Shown in pieces: positions 1 to 8,388 of a DNA stretch of 64,000 nt. The DNA is from Shouchella xiaoxiensis. Its GTDB lineage: Bacteria; Bacillota; Bacilli; Bacillales; Bacillaceae_D. Under the pieces are notes generated by a model. That model was not told the origin of the DNA and made no database searches. It saw only the letters and a list, made by a program, of their open reading frames with translations. The number at the start of each line of letters is the position of its first letter. Position 1 is the first letter of the stretch. A program made the position numbers and the translations under genes. Location of the stretch: positions 62,001 through 126,000 of the forward strand of contig NZ_JAFBCV010000006.1 of assembly GCF_016907895.1 (NCBI RefSeq), read 5' to 3'.

Positions 1-1764
1 GAACACTTAGAAAAGGGTTCGGAAGTCCAGATCTTGCAAATTGGTACCTCGTTTTATTTTTTGAACCAACCATTACCACTTGACGGGGAACGATCATTTG
101 ATGATGGCGTTCTCACGATTGACACGAGTAACCAAGTTCATCAAGCAGCAGCGATTCCGCTTTCTGCAGCAGAGGTGCTTGATTTTTACAGTCCTGAGAT
201 TCAATCAATTATTAACTGGTTAGCTTTGTATTTAGGGATTGTTGTTGTTGCTTCTTTCTTCCGGTATGGTCAAAACTTTTATTTGAAAAAAGCGGCTCAT
301 CGAATCATCCAACGTATGCGAGTTGACGTGTTTGCTCAATTATCGCGGGTGCCAGTTCGCTTCTTTGATCATCAACCGGCAGGAAAGATTGTCGCTCGAA
401 TTACGAATGATACCGAAGCCGTTCGTGAACTGTACATGACCGTTCTCGCGACATTTTTCTCAAGTAGCATTTATATTTTTGGCATTTATATTGCTCTTTT
501 CTTACTTGATGTCCGTCTTGCTGCAATTACACTTATCTTGTTACCAATTTTATTCGTGTGGTTTAAGCTTTATCGGAAATTTGCAGCGGGATTAAACCGA
601 AAAATTCGAGCGAAGAACGCCGATATCAACGCATCAATGAATGAAAATGTGCAAGGGATGGGAATTATCCAAGCCTTTGCTCAAGAGAAAAGCCAGGAAG
701 CGGCCTTTAATAAGTTAAATGAAGAGCACTATCACTTCCAGTCTAAGTTGCTTCGACTAAATTCTCTGACCTCACACAACTTAACGTTTGTGCTGAAAAA
801 CCTTGTTTTCGTTGCGTTAATTTGGTGGATTAGTGGTGGAACTGCTGGACTTATTACGCTTGGCGTGCTCTATGCGTTTGTTGACTATGTCAATCGTTTA
901 TTTGAACCAGTAAACCAAATCATCAATCAACTTGCGAATCTAGAACAAGCAAGAGCCGCTGGAACGCGTGTCTTTGAATTAATGGATGAGGCAGGGACTG
1001 AGGTAAGTGACGAGGAAATACCTCGTCCACGAGGTGAGGTGACATTTACGAACGTCCAGTTCTCGTATAAAGAAGGCGAACCGGTTATTAAAGATTTATC
1101 TTTTCAGGCAAAACCAGGGGATACTGTTGCTCTTGTCGGTCATACAGGTTCGGGGAAAAGTTCGATTATGAATGTATTGTTCCGGTTTTATGATCCACAA
1201 GAAGGTACGACCAAAATTGATGGGATTGATACAAAAACAGTTTCACCACAAGCATTACGTGCTCATATGGGAATCGTCTTGCAAGAGCCGTACCTTTTTT
1301 CAGGAACCATTGCTTCAAATATTGCCTATGGAAGACCCCTTGCAACGCGGGAAGAGATTGAGGAAGCGATTCGCCTTGTTGGCGGAGAAAATGTCTTTTC
1401 TAAATTTAAAAAAGGAATTGACGAAGAGGTCACTGAAAAGGGAAGTACTCTTTCCAGTGGGCAACGCCAATTGATTAGTTTTGCTCGAGCGCTTATTGCC
1501 AATCCTGCTATTCTTGTTCTTGATGAAGCAACGTCGAGTATAGATACAGAAACGGAACTCTTAATTCAGCAAGGGTTAGAGACGTTGAAGCAAAATCGCA
1601 CGACCTTTGTCATTGCTCATCGATTATCAACGATTCGTGATGCAGATCAAATTCTAGTGCTAGACAAAGGTGAGATCCTCGAAAAAGGAACGCATGAACA
1701 GCTTCTTCAAGCCGACGGCACGTATGCTCAGATGTACCGACTTCAACAAGGGCAAGCAAGCTAA
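1..1764 (+). CDS. yheH: ABC exporter half-transporter, YheH-like (5' end outside window)
   Basis: This is a fused membrane/ATPase subunit of an ABC-type exporter; in B. subtilis YheH pairs with YheI as a heterodimeric drug exporter. The frame is open to the first base of the window, so the N-terminus is missing (587 residues are visible; YheH has about 670). The transmembrane domain fills roughly the first 320 visible residues. The nucleotide-binding domain shows Walker A GHTGSGKS at about residue 380, signature LSSGQ near 484, Walker B ILVLDEATSSID near 505 and an H-loop IAHRLST. The YheI-type partner would be expected just upstream. The substrate cannot be read from the sequence. Confidence 0.85.
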   Translation, partial: EHLEKGSEVQILQIGTSFYFLNQPLPLDGERSFDDGVLTIDTSNQVHQAAAIPLSAAEVLDFYSPEIQSIINWLALYLGIVVVASFFRYGQNFYLKKAAHRIIQRMRVDVFAQLSRVPVRFFDHQPAGKIVARITNDTEAVRELYMTVLATFFSSSIYIFGIYIALFLLDVRLAAITLILLPILFVWFKLYRKFAAGLNRKIRAKNADINASMNENVQGMGIIQAFAQEKSQEAAFNKLNEEHYHFQSKLLRLNSLTSHNLTFVLKNLVFVALIWWISGGTAGLITLGVLYAFVDYVNRLFEPVNQIINQLANLEQARAAGTRVFELMDEAGTEVSDEEIPRPRGEVTFTNVQFSYKEGEPVIKDLSFQAKPGDTVALVGHTGSGKSSIMNVLFRFYDPQEGTTKIDGIDTKTVSPQALRAHMGIVLQEPYLFSGTIASNIAYGRPLATREEIEEAIRLVGGENVFSKFKKGIDEEVTEKGSTLSSGQRQLISFARALIANPAILVLDEATSSIDTETELLIQQGLETLKQNRTTFVIAHRLSTIRDADQILVLDKGEILEKGTHEQLLQADGTYAQMYRLQQGQAS

Positions 1765-1781
1765 TAATAGAGGTGAATGAA

Positions 1782-2636
1782 ATGATTGGCACTGATATAA
1801 AAGACTTGCTTATTAAAGAAGAACGAATCGCGGCAAACGCTACGATTTCGGTAACAGAGCTAAGTGGCGGCACATCTAGTAATGTCGTGTTAATTAGCAG
1901 TAGTGATGGACTGACGTGTGTGTTAAAAAAGAATCAGCCCGACGTCATAAAAGAAGAAGCTGCTTTTTTAGAAGCTTATCAGCACGTCAATTTTCTGCCA
2001 ACGGTTCTGTTTAAAGAGGCAAGAAATGAGTATATGATTTACACATTCCTTCCAGGGACGTGTAATGACCCACAGCGAGAAAAACAAGAGATGTTACGTA
2101 CGTTAGTCCGGGAAGTAGTAAACCACCTTCGCCCTGTACCCAGCTGGGGGTGGGGCTGGAGCGAATCTTTAGCGAATTCGTGGGGTGCGTTTTTGGACCA
2201 GGAAAGAATTGCAGCAAAACGTACGCTCATGTCATTTTTGTCTGAAGAAGATCATCTTCTGGTAGCTCAATTAATTGAGCGGATCAAAGAACATCCTTCT
2301 CACTATCAGCCATATATGCTGCATGGTGATTGTGGTGTTCATAACTTTATTTTCCGTGAAGGGAAATTATCTGGCGTCATTGACCCGACACCGCTGGTTG
2401 GAGAGCCTCTTTATGATTTGCTGTACGCATTCTGTTCTTCACCAGAGGACTTGAGCGAAGCGATTCTCATGGAAGTGGTGGATGAACTCACTGTCGGTTC
2501 ATCTTTTACCAAAATGAGCATTATCGAACATAGTATCATCGTTCTGTATTTACGAATGAGCAGCTGTGTCCAACACCATCCACATGATTTAGAAGCTTAT
2601 TTACAAGCTTGGTCACATTGGAAAAGCAAATTATAG
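1782..2636 (+). CDS. APH/choline-kinase-fold phosphotransferase family protein
   Basis: A 284-residue protein with the aminoglycoside-phosphotransferase/choline-kinase fold. The catalytic loop reads MLHGDCGVHNF and is followed by the metal-binding GVIDPTPLVGEP segment, as in fructosamine kinase, choline kinase and APH enzymes. The ATG at 1782 is chosen because AGAGGTG sits at a normal distance before it; the in-frame GTG at 1773 is part of that ribosome binding site. The gene follows the exporter by 17 bp and probably shares its transcript, which ends at the hairpin at 2651. The substrate is unknown: it could be a small-metabolite kinase or an antibiotic phosphotransferase, and I have no evidence for resistance. 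Confidence 0.7.
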   Translation: MIGTDIKDLLIKEERIAANATISVTELSGGTSSNVVLISSSDGLTCVLKKNQPDVIKEEAAFLEAYQHVNFLPTVLFKEARNEYMIYTFLPGTCNDPQREKQEMLRTLVREVVNHLRPVPSWGWGWSESLANSWGAFLDQERIAAKRTLMSFLSEEDHLLVAQLIERIKEHPSHYQPYMLHGDCGVHNFIFREGKLSGVIDPTPLVGEPLYDLLYAFCSSPEDLSEAILMEVVDELTVGSSFTKMSIIEHSIIVLYLRMSSCVQHHPHDLEAYLQAWSHWKSKL

Positions 2637-2650
2637 GAAACAAATGAACA

Positions 2651-2690
2651 GCTACATGCAGGTAGCACCTATCTGCATGTAGCTTTTTTT
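2651..2690 (+). terminator. Rho-independent terminator
   Basis: A perfect 11-bp inverted repeat (GCTACATGCAG at 2651-2661 with its complement at 2673-2683) is followed by seven T. It closes the exporter/phosphotransferase transcript. Confidence 0.9.
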
Positions 2691-2760
2691 GTTAAACTGG
2701 TCAGATTCATTAGCCTGCTAAAATGGTATAGTGGGAAAAGAGAAATGAGGGCTAATGCTT

Positions 2761-4347
2761 ATGAGAAGAACTCGTTCATTAGAAAAGAAGTTTTTGCTTT
2801 ATTTAACAGGGTTAATTACGTTTATTATGATTTTTGTCACGGTCATTTACGTCTATTTAGAACGAGAGCAAGCGCGCGAATTAATTGGTGACCAGGCGTT
2901 GGCTACTGCTTTGGCTGTTGCTGAAATTCCCGATGTAAAAAGAGCAATAGAATCTAAACAGGATGTAGAAGAGATGAGGGTATTAATTGAACGAATTAGA
3001 GAGAGTGCGGGGGCAGAGTACATCGTAATTGGAGATGAAGATGGAATTCGGATAGCTCATCCTGATGAAACAGAACTAGGTCTTCCGATGGTCGGCGGTG
3101 ATAATGAAGGTGCACTTGTTTACGGGGAAAGTTATATTTCTTTAGCTGAGGGCTCATTAGGGACAGCTGTCCGTGGAAAAACGCCGGTGCTTGATGACAG
3201 CGGAGCCATTATTGGCGTGGTATCAGTTGGTTTTATGATTGACTATATTGATTCTGTCTTTGAACAGGGCGTCATCGTTTTCGTCCTTTGGCTTGCATTC
3301 ATCTTTCTCCTTGGATTACTTGCTAGTAAGAAACTAGCTAGCTCGATCCGAAAAGATACCTTTGGTTTGGAGCCGTATCAAATTGCTCGATTATATAAGG
3401 AACGTGAAGCCATTTTCGAGTCTGTCAAAGAAGGGCTTTTAGCAACTGATCAGTCTGGGGTCATTACGCTTATTAATCACACTGCAAAAGAGATGTTACT
3501 GATTAAAGACGATGTGATTGGTAAACCGATTGACCAAATCATTCCACATTCGGAGATAGGGTATGTGTTGAAACAGCAAGAGGTGGCCGGATCTTCAGAA
3601 ACAACGTTTAAAAACAAGCGTCTGATTATTCATTACCACGTCATTGAAGAAAATGGCGTTTACGGTGGAAAAGTGGCGAGTTTTCAATACCGTTCAAACA
3701 TGAATGAATTAATTAATGCTTTATCGGAAATTCAACAGTATTCAAGGGATTTGCGCGCACAAACGCATGAGCATACGAACAAGCTATATGCAATATCAGG
3801 TTGGCTTCAGTTAGGTTTGACGCAAAGAGCAATAGAGTTTATTCATCAGGAGACCGGGACACAGCAACAGGACAATCAATGGTTATTCGAGCAAATAAAG
3901 GACCCGACAATTCAAGCTATATTAATTGGTAAGCGATCAAAAGCATCTGAAAAGAAAATAGAATTTCTGTTAAATCCTGAAAGTTCAGCTGAGTGGATTT
4001 GGCCACAAAGCGCTTCAGCTCCTTTAGTTACGATTATTGGTAATGTAATTGATAACGCTTTCGATGCCGTTTCAACCGTTGAAAAGCCAAGCGTCATTGT
4101 ATTTATGACGGATTTGGCTGATGAGCTCGTTATTGAAATTGCTGACAATGGGGCTGGAATTGCTCACTCAATTGTAAATCAATTGTTTGTGCAAGGTGTG
4201 TCTACTAAGGAAGATGCAGGCAGAGGATATGGGCTAAGTCTCGTGCAAGCAGCCTTAGAAGAACTCCACGGCTCACTAGAAATAGGGGACAATACGCCTC
4301 AAGGAACGATCGTTAGTTTATATATCCCAAAAGAAAGGGGTTCTTAA
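2761..4347 (+). CDS. Sensor histidine kinase, CitS/DcuS/MalK family
   Basis: Membrane sensor kinase that probably senses a di- or tricarboxylate outside the cell. It has an N-terminal membrane segment (about residues 11-33), an extracytoplasmic Cache-type domain to about residue 165, a second membrane segment, a cytoplasmic PAS domain (about 210-315), a SPOB-type dimerisation region with RAQTHEHTNKL (His336 is the likely phospho-acceptor) and a HATPase domain with NVIDNAFDAV, DNGAGI and GRGYGLSL. The start at 2761 gives a normal spacer to GAGGG; the ATG at 2755 would be too close. It lies 4 bp upstream of its response regulator. No dicarboxylate transporter is adjacent, so the target is unknown. 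Confidence 0.85.
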   Translation: MRRTRSLEKKFLLYLTGLITFIMIFVTVIYVYLEREQARELIGDQALATALAVAEIPDVKRAIESKQDVEEMRVLIERIRESAGAEYIVIGDEDGIRIAHPDETELGLPMVGGDNEGALVYGESYISLAEGSLGTAVRGKTPVLDDSGAIIGVVSVGFMIDYIDSVFEQGVIVFVLWLAFIFLLGLLASKKLASSIRKDTFGLEPYQIARLYKEREAIFESVKEGLLATDQSGVITLINHTAKEMLLIKDDVIGKPIDQIIPHSEIGYVLKQQEVAGSSETTFKNKRLIIHYHVIEENGVYGGKVASFQYRSNMNELINALSEIQQYSRDLRAQTHEHTNKLYAISGWLQLGLTQRAIEFIHQETGTQQQDNQWLFEQIKDPTIQAILIGKRSKASEKKIEFLLNPESSAEWIWPQSASAPLVTIIGNVIDNAFDAVSTVEKPSVIVFMTDLADELVIEIADNGAGIAHSIVNQLFVQGVSTKEDAGRGYGLSLVQAALEELHGSLEIGDNTPQGTIVSLYIPKERGS

Positions 4348-4351
4348 AAGA

Positions 4352-5023
4352 ATGAAGATCATGATTGCCGAAGATGATTTTCGAGTAGCTGACATTCATG
4401 AACAATTTTTACAACAGATCGATCAAGTGAAAGTGGTAGCTAAGGCTCGAGATGCAAAAGAGACTTTACTGTTTGCTCGTCAGTATCAACCAGATTTACT
4501 TTTGCTCGACGTGTATTTGCCTGACCAGCTTGGAGTCGATTTGTTAGCCTCGCTTCACGCTCAATTGCCCTCTATGCAGGTTATTTTAATTACAGCTGCG
4601 ACTGAAAAGGACGTCTTTGTAAAGGCGCTGCAGCAAGGCGTTACAGACTACTTGGTAAAGCCGATTACGCTTGCTCGATTAAAACTAGCAATCGAAAAAG
4701 CGGTTACTTTAAAAGAGTGGGTTAACAATCAAGATCCCATTACTCAGACAATTGCCGATCAATTTTTTCAAAGTAAGGTCGAGGCAACATCTCATACGAT
4801 TGATTTGCCAAAAGGTATTGATCAACTAACGCTTAAAAAAGTGCAAGCGCTACTAAAGGAGCAAACAGAGGGAGAGACCGCTGAGGCCATAGGAAAAAAG
4901 TTTGGTGCGTCACGGACAACCTCAAGACGCTATTTAGAATATTTAATTTCTGTGGGGCAAGCAAAAGCACAGCTCGAGTATGGAATAGTCGGGCGACCTG
5001 AGCGAAAATATTGGCCTGTGTAA
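4352..5023 (+). CDS. Response regulator, CitT/DctR/MalR family
   Basis: Partner of the preceding kinase. The receiver domain begins MKIMIAEDDF and carries the phospho-acceptor Asp53 in LLLLDVYLPD, with the conserved Lys in YLVKPI. The C-terminal region holds a helix-turn-helix (EAIGKKFGASRTTSRRYLEYL) and ends in GRPERKYWPV, the hallmark of the CitB/DcuR-type regulators that control citrate, malate and C4-dicarboxylate uptake in Bacillus. At 223 residues it is of family length. A bidirectional hairpin lies directly downstream, so kinase and regulator form a two-gene operon. Confidence 0.88.
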   Translation: MKIMIAEDDFRVADIHEQFLQQIDQVKVVAKARDAKETLLFARQYQPDLLLLDVYLPDQLGVDLLASLHAQLPSMQVILITAATEKDVFVKALQQGVTDYLVKPITLARLKLAIEKAVTLKEWVNNQDPITQTIADQFFQSKVEATSHTIDLPKGIDQLTLKKVQALLKEQTEGETAEAIGKKFGASRTTSRRYLEYLISVGQAKAQLEYGIVGRPERKYWPV

Positions 5024-5031
5024 CTAGAGAA

Positions 5032-5060
5032 AAACCGTCCAATAGAAGGACGGTTTTTTT
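5032..5060. terminator. Bidirectional terminator between convergent genes
   Basis: AAACCGTCC (5032-5040) pairs with GGACGGTTT (5048-5056) around a 7-nt loop, with a T run on the plus strand. It separates the response regulator from the convergent YkvI-like gene, whose stop codon touches the T run. Confidence 0.85.
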
Positions 5061-6111
5061 AAGACTTAGCAATCTTAAGTCTAAAAGGCGCAATTAATAG
5101 GATGACAATGAGCAGCATTCCTAAGTATCCGAAGATTGGATAGAATAGGGAAACCAGCTCAGTAAAGCCGACAAAACTTGTTGCAAATCCTCCAAGAATA
5201 AATGTGATTACAAGGATATTAAATTTCTTTGTTTTAGGAGCAAAGAAACGCGTTCCGAATGAGAAAAATAAACTTATTGCTGAGTTATAAATCATTAAGA
5301 AGATAATGACAGAGTACAGCAAACCAATGTAGATGGATGCATCATTTGCTAGGCCGAGGAACGGCATATCTAGACCTGCGACGACGTCCATACGAGAAAA
5401 CAACGTAAAGTGACAAATGACTACAAGAAGACCGACAGCCAGTCCGCCAACTAAGCCTCCAAGTGATGCTTCCTTCGAACTTGATTCGTCTCCACCCATT
5501 ACGATTGCCATTGGGGCAGCCATAGCAATACCGAGTGAAACGTAATTGATGGCAGAGACTAACCAGTTCCCAGTCGCTGACGGTTGCTCTTTTGCAAGCG
5601 GTTCAAGCGCTGTGTAGCTTGTATCCATTGTGGACAAGCTGTAAACAAATAAAAATAATACAAATACAATAAGTAAAGGCGTAATGGCCGCAATTACTTT
5701 CACAACACGGTCAACGTTTGATAAAACGGTAATAATAACTAGAACGGTCATTAGTAGCGTTCCAACTATCTCAGGTAGCCCGAATTGCTGCTGGAATATA
5801 GCTCCTGATCCAGCTATCATAACAGTCCCGATACCGACTAAAATAGCAATTAATATGTAATCAATAATTGTGCCTAAGAACTTTCCACTGATGCGGTGAA
5901 TGACGTCTTGATGAGATTCGGCTTTTGTTCGACTTCCGAGCCGTAGTAATAGTAATCCGATATAACCAAATATCGCTATTGTTACAAAAGCTCCTATCGT
6001 TCCTAAATGACCGTAACTCGTAAAGTACTGCAAGAGTTCTTGACCTGAAGCAAAGCCAGCGCCGACGAGAACGCCGATAAATGCACTCGAAATTTTTAAT
6101 ATGTTTTTCAT
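5059..6111 (-). CDS. ykvI: YkvI-like polytopic membrane transporter
   Basis: A 350-residue protein with about ten hydrophobic segments and very short loops. It begins MKNILKISSAFIGVLVGAGF, and the GxGFASGQE stretch after the first helix is typical of the YkvI family, whose fold is related to amino-acid/cation symporters of the LeuT type. No substrate has been fixed by the sequence. The gene stands alone on the minus strand, with an upstream ribosome binding site (AAGGAAG) and the shared terminator at 5032-5060. The name is by resemblance to B. subtilis YkvI. Confidence 0.75.
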   Translation of the reverse strand: MKNILKISSAFIGVLVGAGFASGQELLQYFTSYGHLGTIGAFVTIAIFGYIGLLLLRLGSRTKAESHQDVIHRISGKFLGTIIDYILIAILVGIGTVMIAGSGAIFQQQFGLPEIVGTLLMTVLVIITVLSNVDRVVKVIAAITPLLIVFVLFLFVYSLSTMDTSYTALEPLAKEQPSATGNWLVSAINYVSLGIAMAAPMAIVMGGDESSSKEASLGGLVGGLAVGLLVVICHFTLFSRMDVVAGLDMPFLGLANDASIYIGLLYSVIIFLMIYNSAISLFFSFGTRFFAPKTKKFNILVITFILGGFATSFVGFTELVSLFYPIFGYLGMLLIVILLIAPFRLKIAKS

Positions 6112-6230
6112 AGATTCTTCCTTTCGTGGTAGCGTGAAAACATAATTACCCGAATAAAGGGAATTTGAAACAAATTGAAAGAAAACATGCTACACTACAA
6201 ACAAATGAGTAAACAAAGTGAGGGTTATAT

Positions 6231-6437
6231 TTGAAACAAAAAAAGCAACTGTTTGAAGTCGGAGCAAATGAATCAATTGGCGACTGTTTGCTACGGATGG
6301 ATCAAGCTGGCTATCAACCAGTAAGACGGATGGAAAAGCCTGTCTTTAAAAAAGAAGGAAAACAAGAGCCCGAATGGATCAAACAGCAAATTGTGTTTGA
6401 AGGGAAATTAAAAGACTCGGAAAGTGAAAAAGCGTAA
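6231..6437 (+). CDS. yebG: NETI-motif protein (YebG-like)
   Basis: A 68-residue soluble protein of the NETI-motif family. The signature appears as ANESIGDCLLRMDQAGYQPVR, with Ser replacing Thr in the NETI tetrad. It starts at TTG after GTGAGGG. In B. subtilis the homologue yebG lies directly upstream of purE, and here it is again the last plus-strand gene before the purine operon, which supports the assignment. Two minus-strand genes and a repeat element lie between it and purE. The biochemical function of the family is not known. Confidence 0.8.
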   Translation: MKQKKQLFEVGANESIGDCLLRMDQAGYQPVRRMEKPVFKKEGKQEPEWIKQQIVFEGKLKDSESEKA

Positions 6438-6460
6438 ATAAAGTAAGCTAAGAAAAAAAA

Positions 6461-6640
6461 GACGATCAATCTTAATTAAGATTGATCGTCTCTTCGTAGT
6501 ATTCATCGAAACAAGCGTAAGGAGAACCAGAGTCTTCTGCGGGGGTAGCACGTGTCTGAAGCCGCTGGAATGGCGTTTTTTCGCGTAAGAGGCTGAGCCC
6601 GTGCCCCAAAAAAGTTCTTCTGTGGCGTCAGTATTCGTGT
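6461..6640 (+). repeat. Degenerate copy of the hairpin-containing GGCTGGGACA repeat
   Basis: A 13-bp perfect inverted repeat with a 4-nt loop (GACGATCAATCTT at 6461-6473 and its complement at 6478-6490) is followed by a GC-rich tract at about 6520-6605. That tract shares blocks such as GCACGTGTCTGAA and GAGGCTGAG..CCGTGCCCC with the repeat copy at 38358-38632. The order (hairpin, spacer, GC-rich core) is the same, but the terminal GGCTGGGACA ends are not recognisable. The hairpin probably also works as a terminator for the convergent genes; on the minus strand it is followed by eight T. Confidence 0.6.
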
Positions 6641-6646
6641 TTTTTA

Positions 6647-7201
6647 TTAGAAAGAATACGACTTTTTCCATTCTTCCTTCAGCAAGCTATAAACGATATG
6701 GTCGTGAAACTGTCCATCTACCCACTCTGCGCGGCGGGCAATTCCCTCTTTCGTAAAGCCAAGGCGTTCAGCCACCAGCTGGCTTTTTTTATTTTGAGTG
6801 GAGGCGCGCAGTTCAATTCGTTCCAAGTCATAAGCGGTGAAGGCATGTTCAAGGAGGGGAGCACTGGCTTTTGTCATCAACCCTTTTCCAATGAATGCTT
6901 CTCCTAGCCAATACCCTATGCTGGTTGCTTTATTTGTCCAATCAACCCGGTGAAAACCAATCACACCGGCTGCTTTTCCTTTGTACCAAATACCAGCTTG
7001 AAAGCCGTCGTTTCGACCAACTTGTTCCATGGTGGAGCGAATGAACCCTTCTGTGTCTTTCACTTGATTGGTCCAGTCTGTCCATGGCATCCAAGGACGA
7101 AGATGTGACTTGGATTGTTCGATTAAATCAAAAAAATCTTGTGCCTCGTGTAATTCTAGTGGTTTCAAGTAAGCGTCTTCATCCAGTTTATACGTAAACA
7201 A
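6647..7201 (-). CDS. GNAT acetyltransferase, RimJ/RimL (YdaF-like)
   Basis: A 184-residue acetyltransferase of the ribosomal-protein N-acetyltransferase type, with HLRPWMPWTDWT near the N-terminus, the beta-strand GVIGFHRVDW, GYWLGEAFIGKGLMTKA (acetyl-CoA loop region) and NKKSQLVAERLGFTKEG. The TTG at 7201 is preceded by GAGGAG at a normal distance and gives the usual family length. The frame is open much further upstream, but that extension overlaps the CPBP gene and shows no family similarity. It probably follows the CPBP gene in one transcript. The substrate is unknown. Confidence 0.8.
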   Translation of the reverse strand: MFTYKLDEDAYLKPLELHEAQDFFDLIEQSKSHLRPWMPWTDWTNQVKDTEGFIRSTMEQVGRNDGFQAGIWYKGKAAGVIGFHRVDWTNKATSIGYWLGEAFIGKGLMTKASAPLLEHAFTAYDLERIELRASTQNKKSQLVAERLGFTKEGIARRAEWVDGQFHDHIVYSLLKEEWKKSYSF

Positions 7202-7266
7202 GCTGTCCCACTCCTCATCTGTTGTTAACAGTAAGTATAACAGATCAGAAAAGCAGGTTGTTCTTT

Positions 7267-7998
7267 TCAAAGTGTAAAAGTTTGCTTGTAAAGCTGAGGG
7301 AAAACCGCATTCATTAACATAATCAGCCCATTTAGCAACAGTAACATTGAGGAATAAACAATAAACGCTTGTATGAAGGAGATTGATAGAATGAACAATA
7401 ATAGAAAAAGAGTGTGCATGATGGCAGCTGGAATAACGGACCGACTGGTTGCAATCATAAATGCGAGTGGTGCTGCGCTGAGTAAATGAAAACAAATGAG
7501 CGCAATTATTTGTAGGTCTGTTGCTTGAAATAGCACAAGCACGATCGGAATATGCCAACAGGCAGAAATCGCCCCAACAGTTAATGATGAAAACCAAAAT
7601 GAGTATACATGTAGCTCACGTTGATAGAAAGCGCGCCAGCCAATTTCTTGAAACAAGCAATAAAAGAAAACAAGTACCCAAAGAGGGTGATAAACCGTTG
7701 AAAGTAAAGGTAATGAGTAAGTGGAAACGAGAACAGCGCCATACAGTATGGGGATTAATAAAGCACAGATCCACCAGATATTGGGGCGTATTCGCATCAG
7801 TGAACGATCTAAAAATGACTGTGGATAGCTCGTAATATGCAAGACATAAGCAGCAAATAAAGGAGCTATCGCTATAAATAAGGTGAAGGAAGCACTTGGT
7901 AGAGCTGGTTCTGTTAGCATTGTTGCGATTAAACTCCATGCTAACCCAAAAGCAATGAACAAATAAAATCGTTTTGTACGCTGTTCATATGAACGCAT
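7267..7998 (-). CDS. CPBP-family intramembrane protein, first motif Glu replaced
   Basis: A 243-residue polytopic membrane protein of the CPBP (Abi/CAAX-protease-like) family. Motif 1 reads QEIGWRAF (Gln117-Glu118...Arg122), where the family has EExxxR. Motif 2 appears as CWHIPIVL and the C-terminal part as a hydrophobic region with MHTLF. Changing the first Glu to Gln would be expected to harm metal-dependent proteolysis, so the protein may be a non-catalytic member. The ATG at 7998 follows GGAGGG with a 7-nt spacer. It is upstream of the GNAT gene on the same strand. Confidence 0.75.
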   Translation of the reverse strand: MRSYEQRTKRFYLFIAFGLAWSLIATMLTEPALPSASFTLFIAIAPLFAAYVLHITSYPQSFLDRSLMRIRPNIWWICALLIPILYGAVLVSTYSLPLLSTVYHPLWVLVFFYCLFQEIGWRAFYQRELHVYSFWFSSLTVGAISACWHIPIVLVLFQATDLQIIALICFHLLSAAPLAFMIATSRSVIPAAIMHTLFLLLFILSISFIQAFIVYSSMLLLLNGLIMLMNAVFPQLYKQTFTL

Positions 7999-8074
7999 TC
8001 AATGTCCCTCCAGACATAGGCATTTACCTTATCGTATGCATCCATAAGTGAATTTGATATTTTTTAGTGTTTAC

Positions 8075-8122
8075 ATTAAAAACGAACATTGTTGAGTGTG
8101 TATGATTTTAATGTTCGAGTAT
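8075..8122 (+). promoter_or_regulatory. PurR operator (two inverted PurBoxes)
   Basis: A forward PurBox-like AAAAACGAACATT (about 8078-8090) and an inverted AATGTTCGAGT (8110-8120) are about 20 bp apart and lie immediately upstream of the -35 element. This matches the paired inverted CGAAC boxes bound by Bacillus PurR, which represses purine genes when PRPP is low. Confidence 0.8.
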
Positions 8123-8125
8123 CTG

Positions 8126-8154
8126 TTGACATAGAAGGATAAGGGACGTAAACT
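8126..8154 (+). promoter_or_regulatory. Sigma-A promoter of the pur operon
   Basis: TTGACA (8126-8131), a 17-bp spacer and TAAACT (8149-8154). It lies downstream of the PurBoxes and about 33 bp upstream of the riboswitch aptamer, as expected for a purE leader. Confidence 0.7.
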
Positions 8155-8186
8155 ATAAGAGCGAATAAGATATAAACGAATAAATG

Positions 8187-8255
8187 CCTCATATAATCTC
8201 AGGGATAGGGCCTGAACGTTTCTACCTAACGACCGTAAATTGTTAGACTATGAGG
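8187..8255 (+). promoter_or_regulatory. Purine riboswitch, guanine-type aptamer
   Basis: Helix P1 is CCTCATA (8187-8193) paired with TATGAGG (8249-8255). Between them are the conserved TATAAT-type J1/2 segment, a GTTTCTACC junction, a CGACCGTAAATTG stem-loop region and GACTA. The ligand-pairing base before the final TA is C (8248), which specifies guanine/hypoxanthine rather than adenine. It probably switches the terminator at 8296-8347. Confidence 0.92.
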
Positions 8256-8295
8256 GAAGTGGATAAGTCTTGCCTATTTTCCGCAGACTTACGAG

Positions 8296-8347
8296 CACAG
8301 TTTCCTACTTTCTCTCAGGTGATCGTTATTGGAACTGTGTTTTTTGT
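8296..8347 (+). terminator. Riboswitch-controlled terminator
   Basis: CACAGTTTCC (8296-8305) pairs with GGAACTGTG (8331-8339), with one bulged T, followed by a run of T. It sits between the guanine aptamer and purE, so guanine binding would be expected to favour termination. Confidence 0.85.
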
Positions 8348-8388
8348 GTTCTGTGGAAGTACTATCAATGCATATTGGAGGATGAACC

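Noticed and set aside
1782-2636. Aminoglycoside resistance gene
   Set aside because: Only the general APH fold motifs are visible; nothing in the sequence or context points to an antibiotic substrate.
6647-7597. Long minus-strand frame extending the GNAT gene to 316 residues
   Set aside because: The upstream half overlaps the CPBP gene out of frame and has no family character; a TTG with a good ribosome binding site at 7201 gives the normal length.
8126-8347. Adenine-specific reading of the purE riboswitch
   Set aside because: The base that pairs with the ligand is C at 8248 (GACTA), which indicates guanine; an adenine aptamer would have T there.
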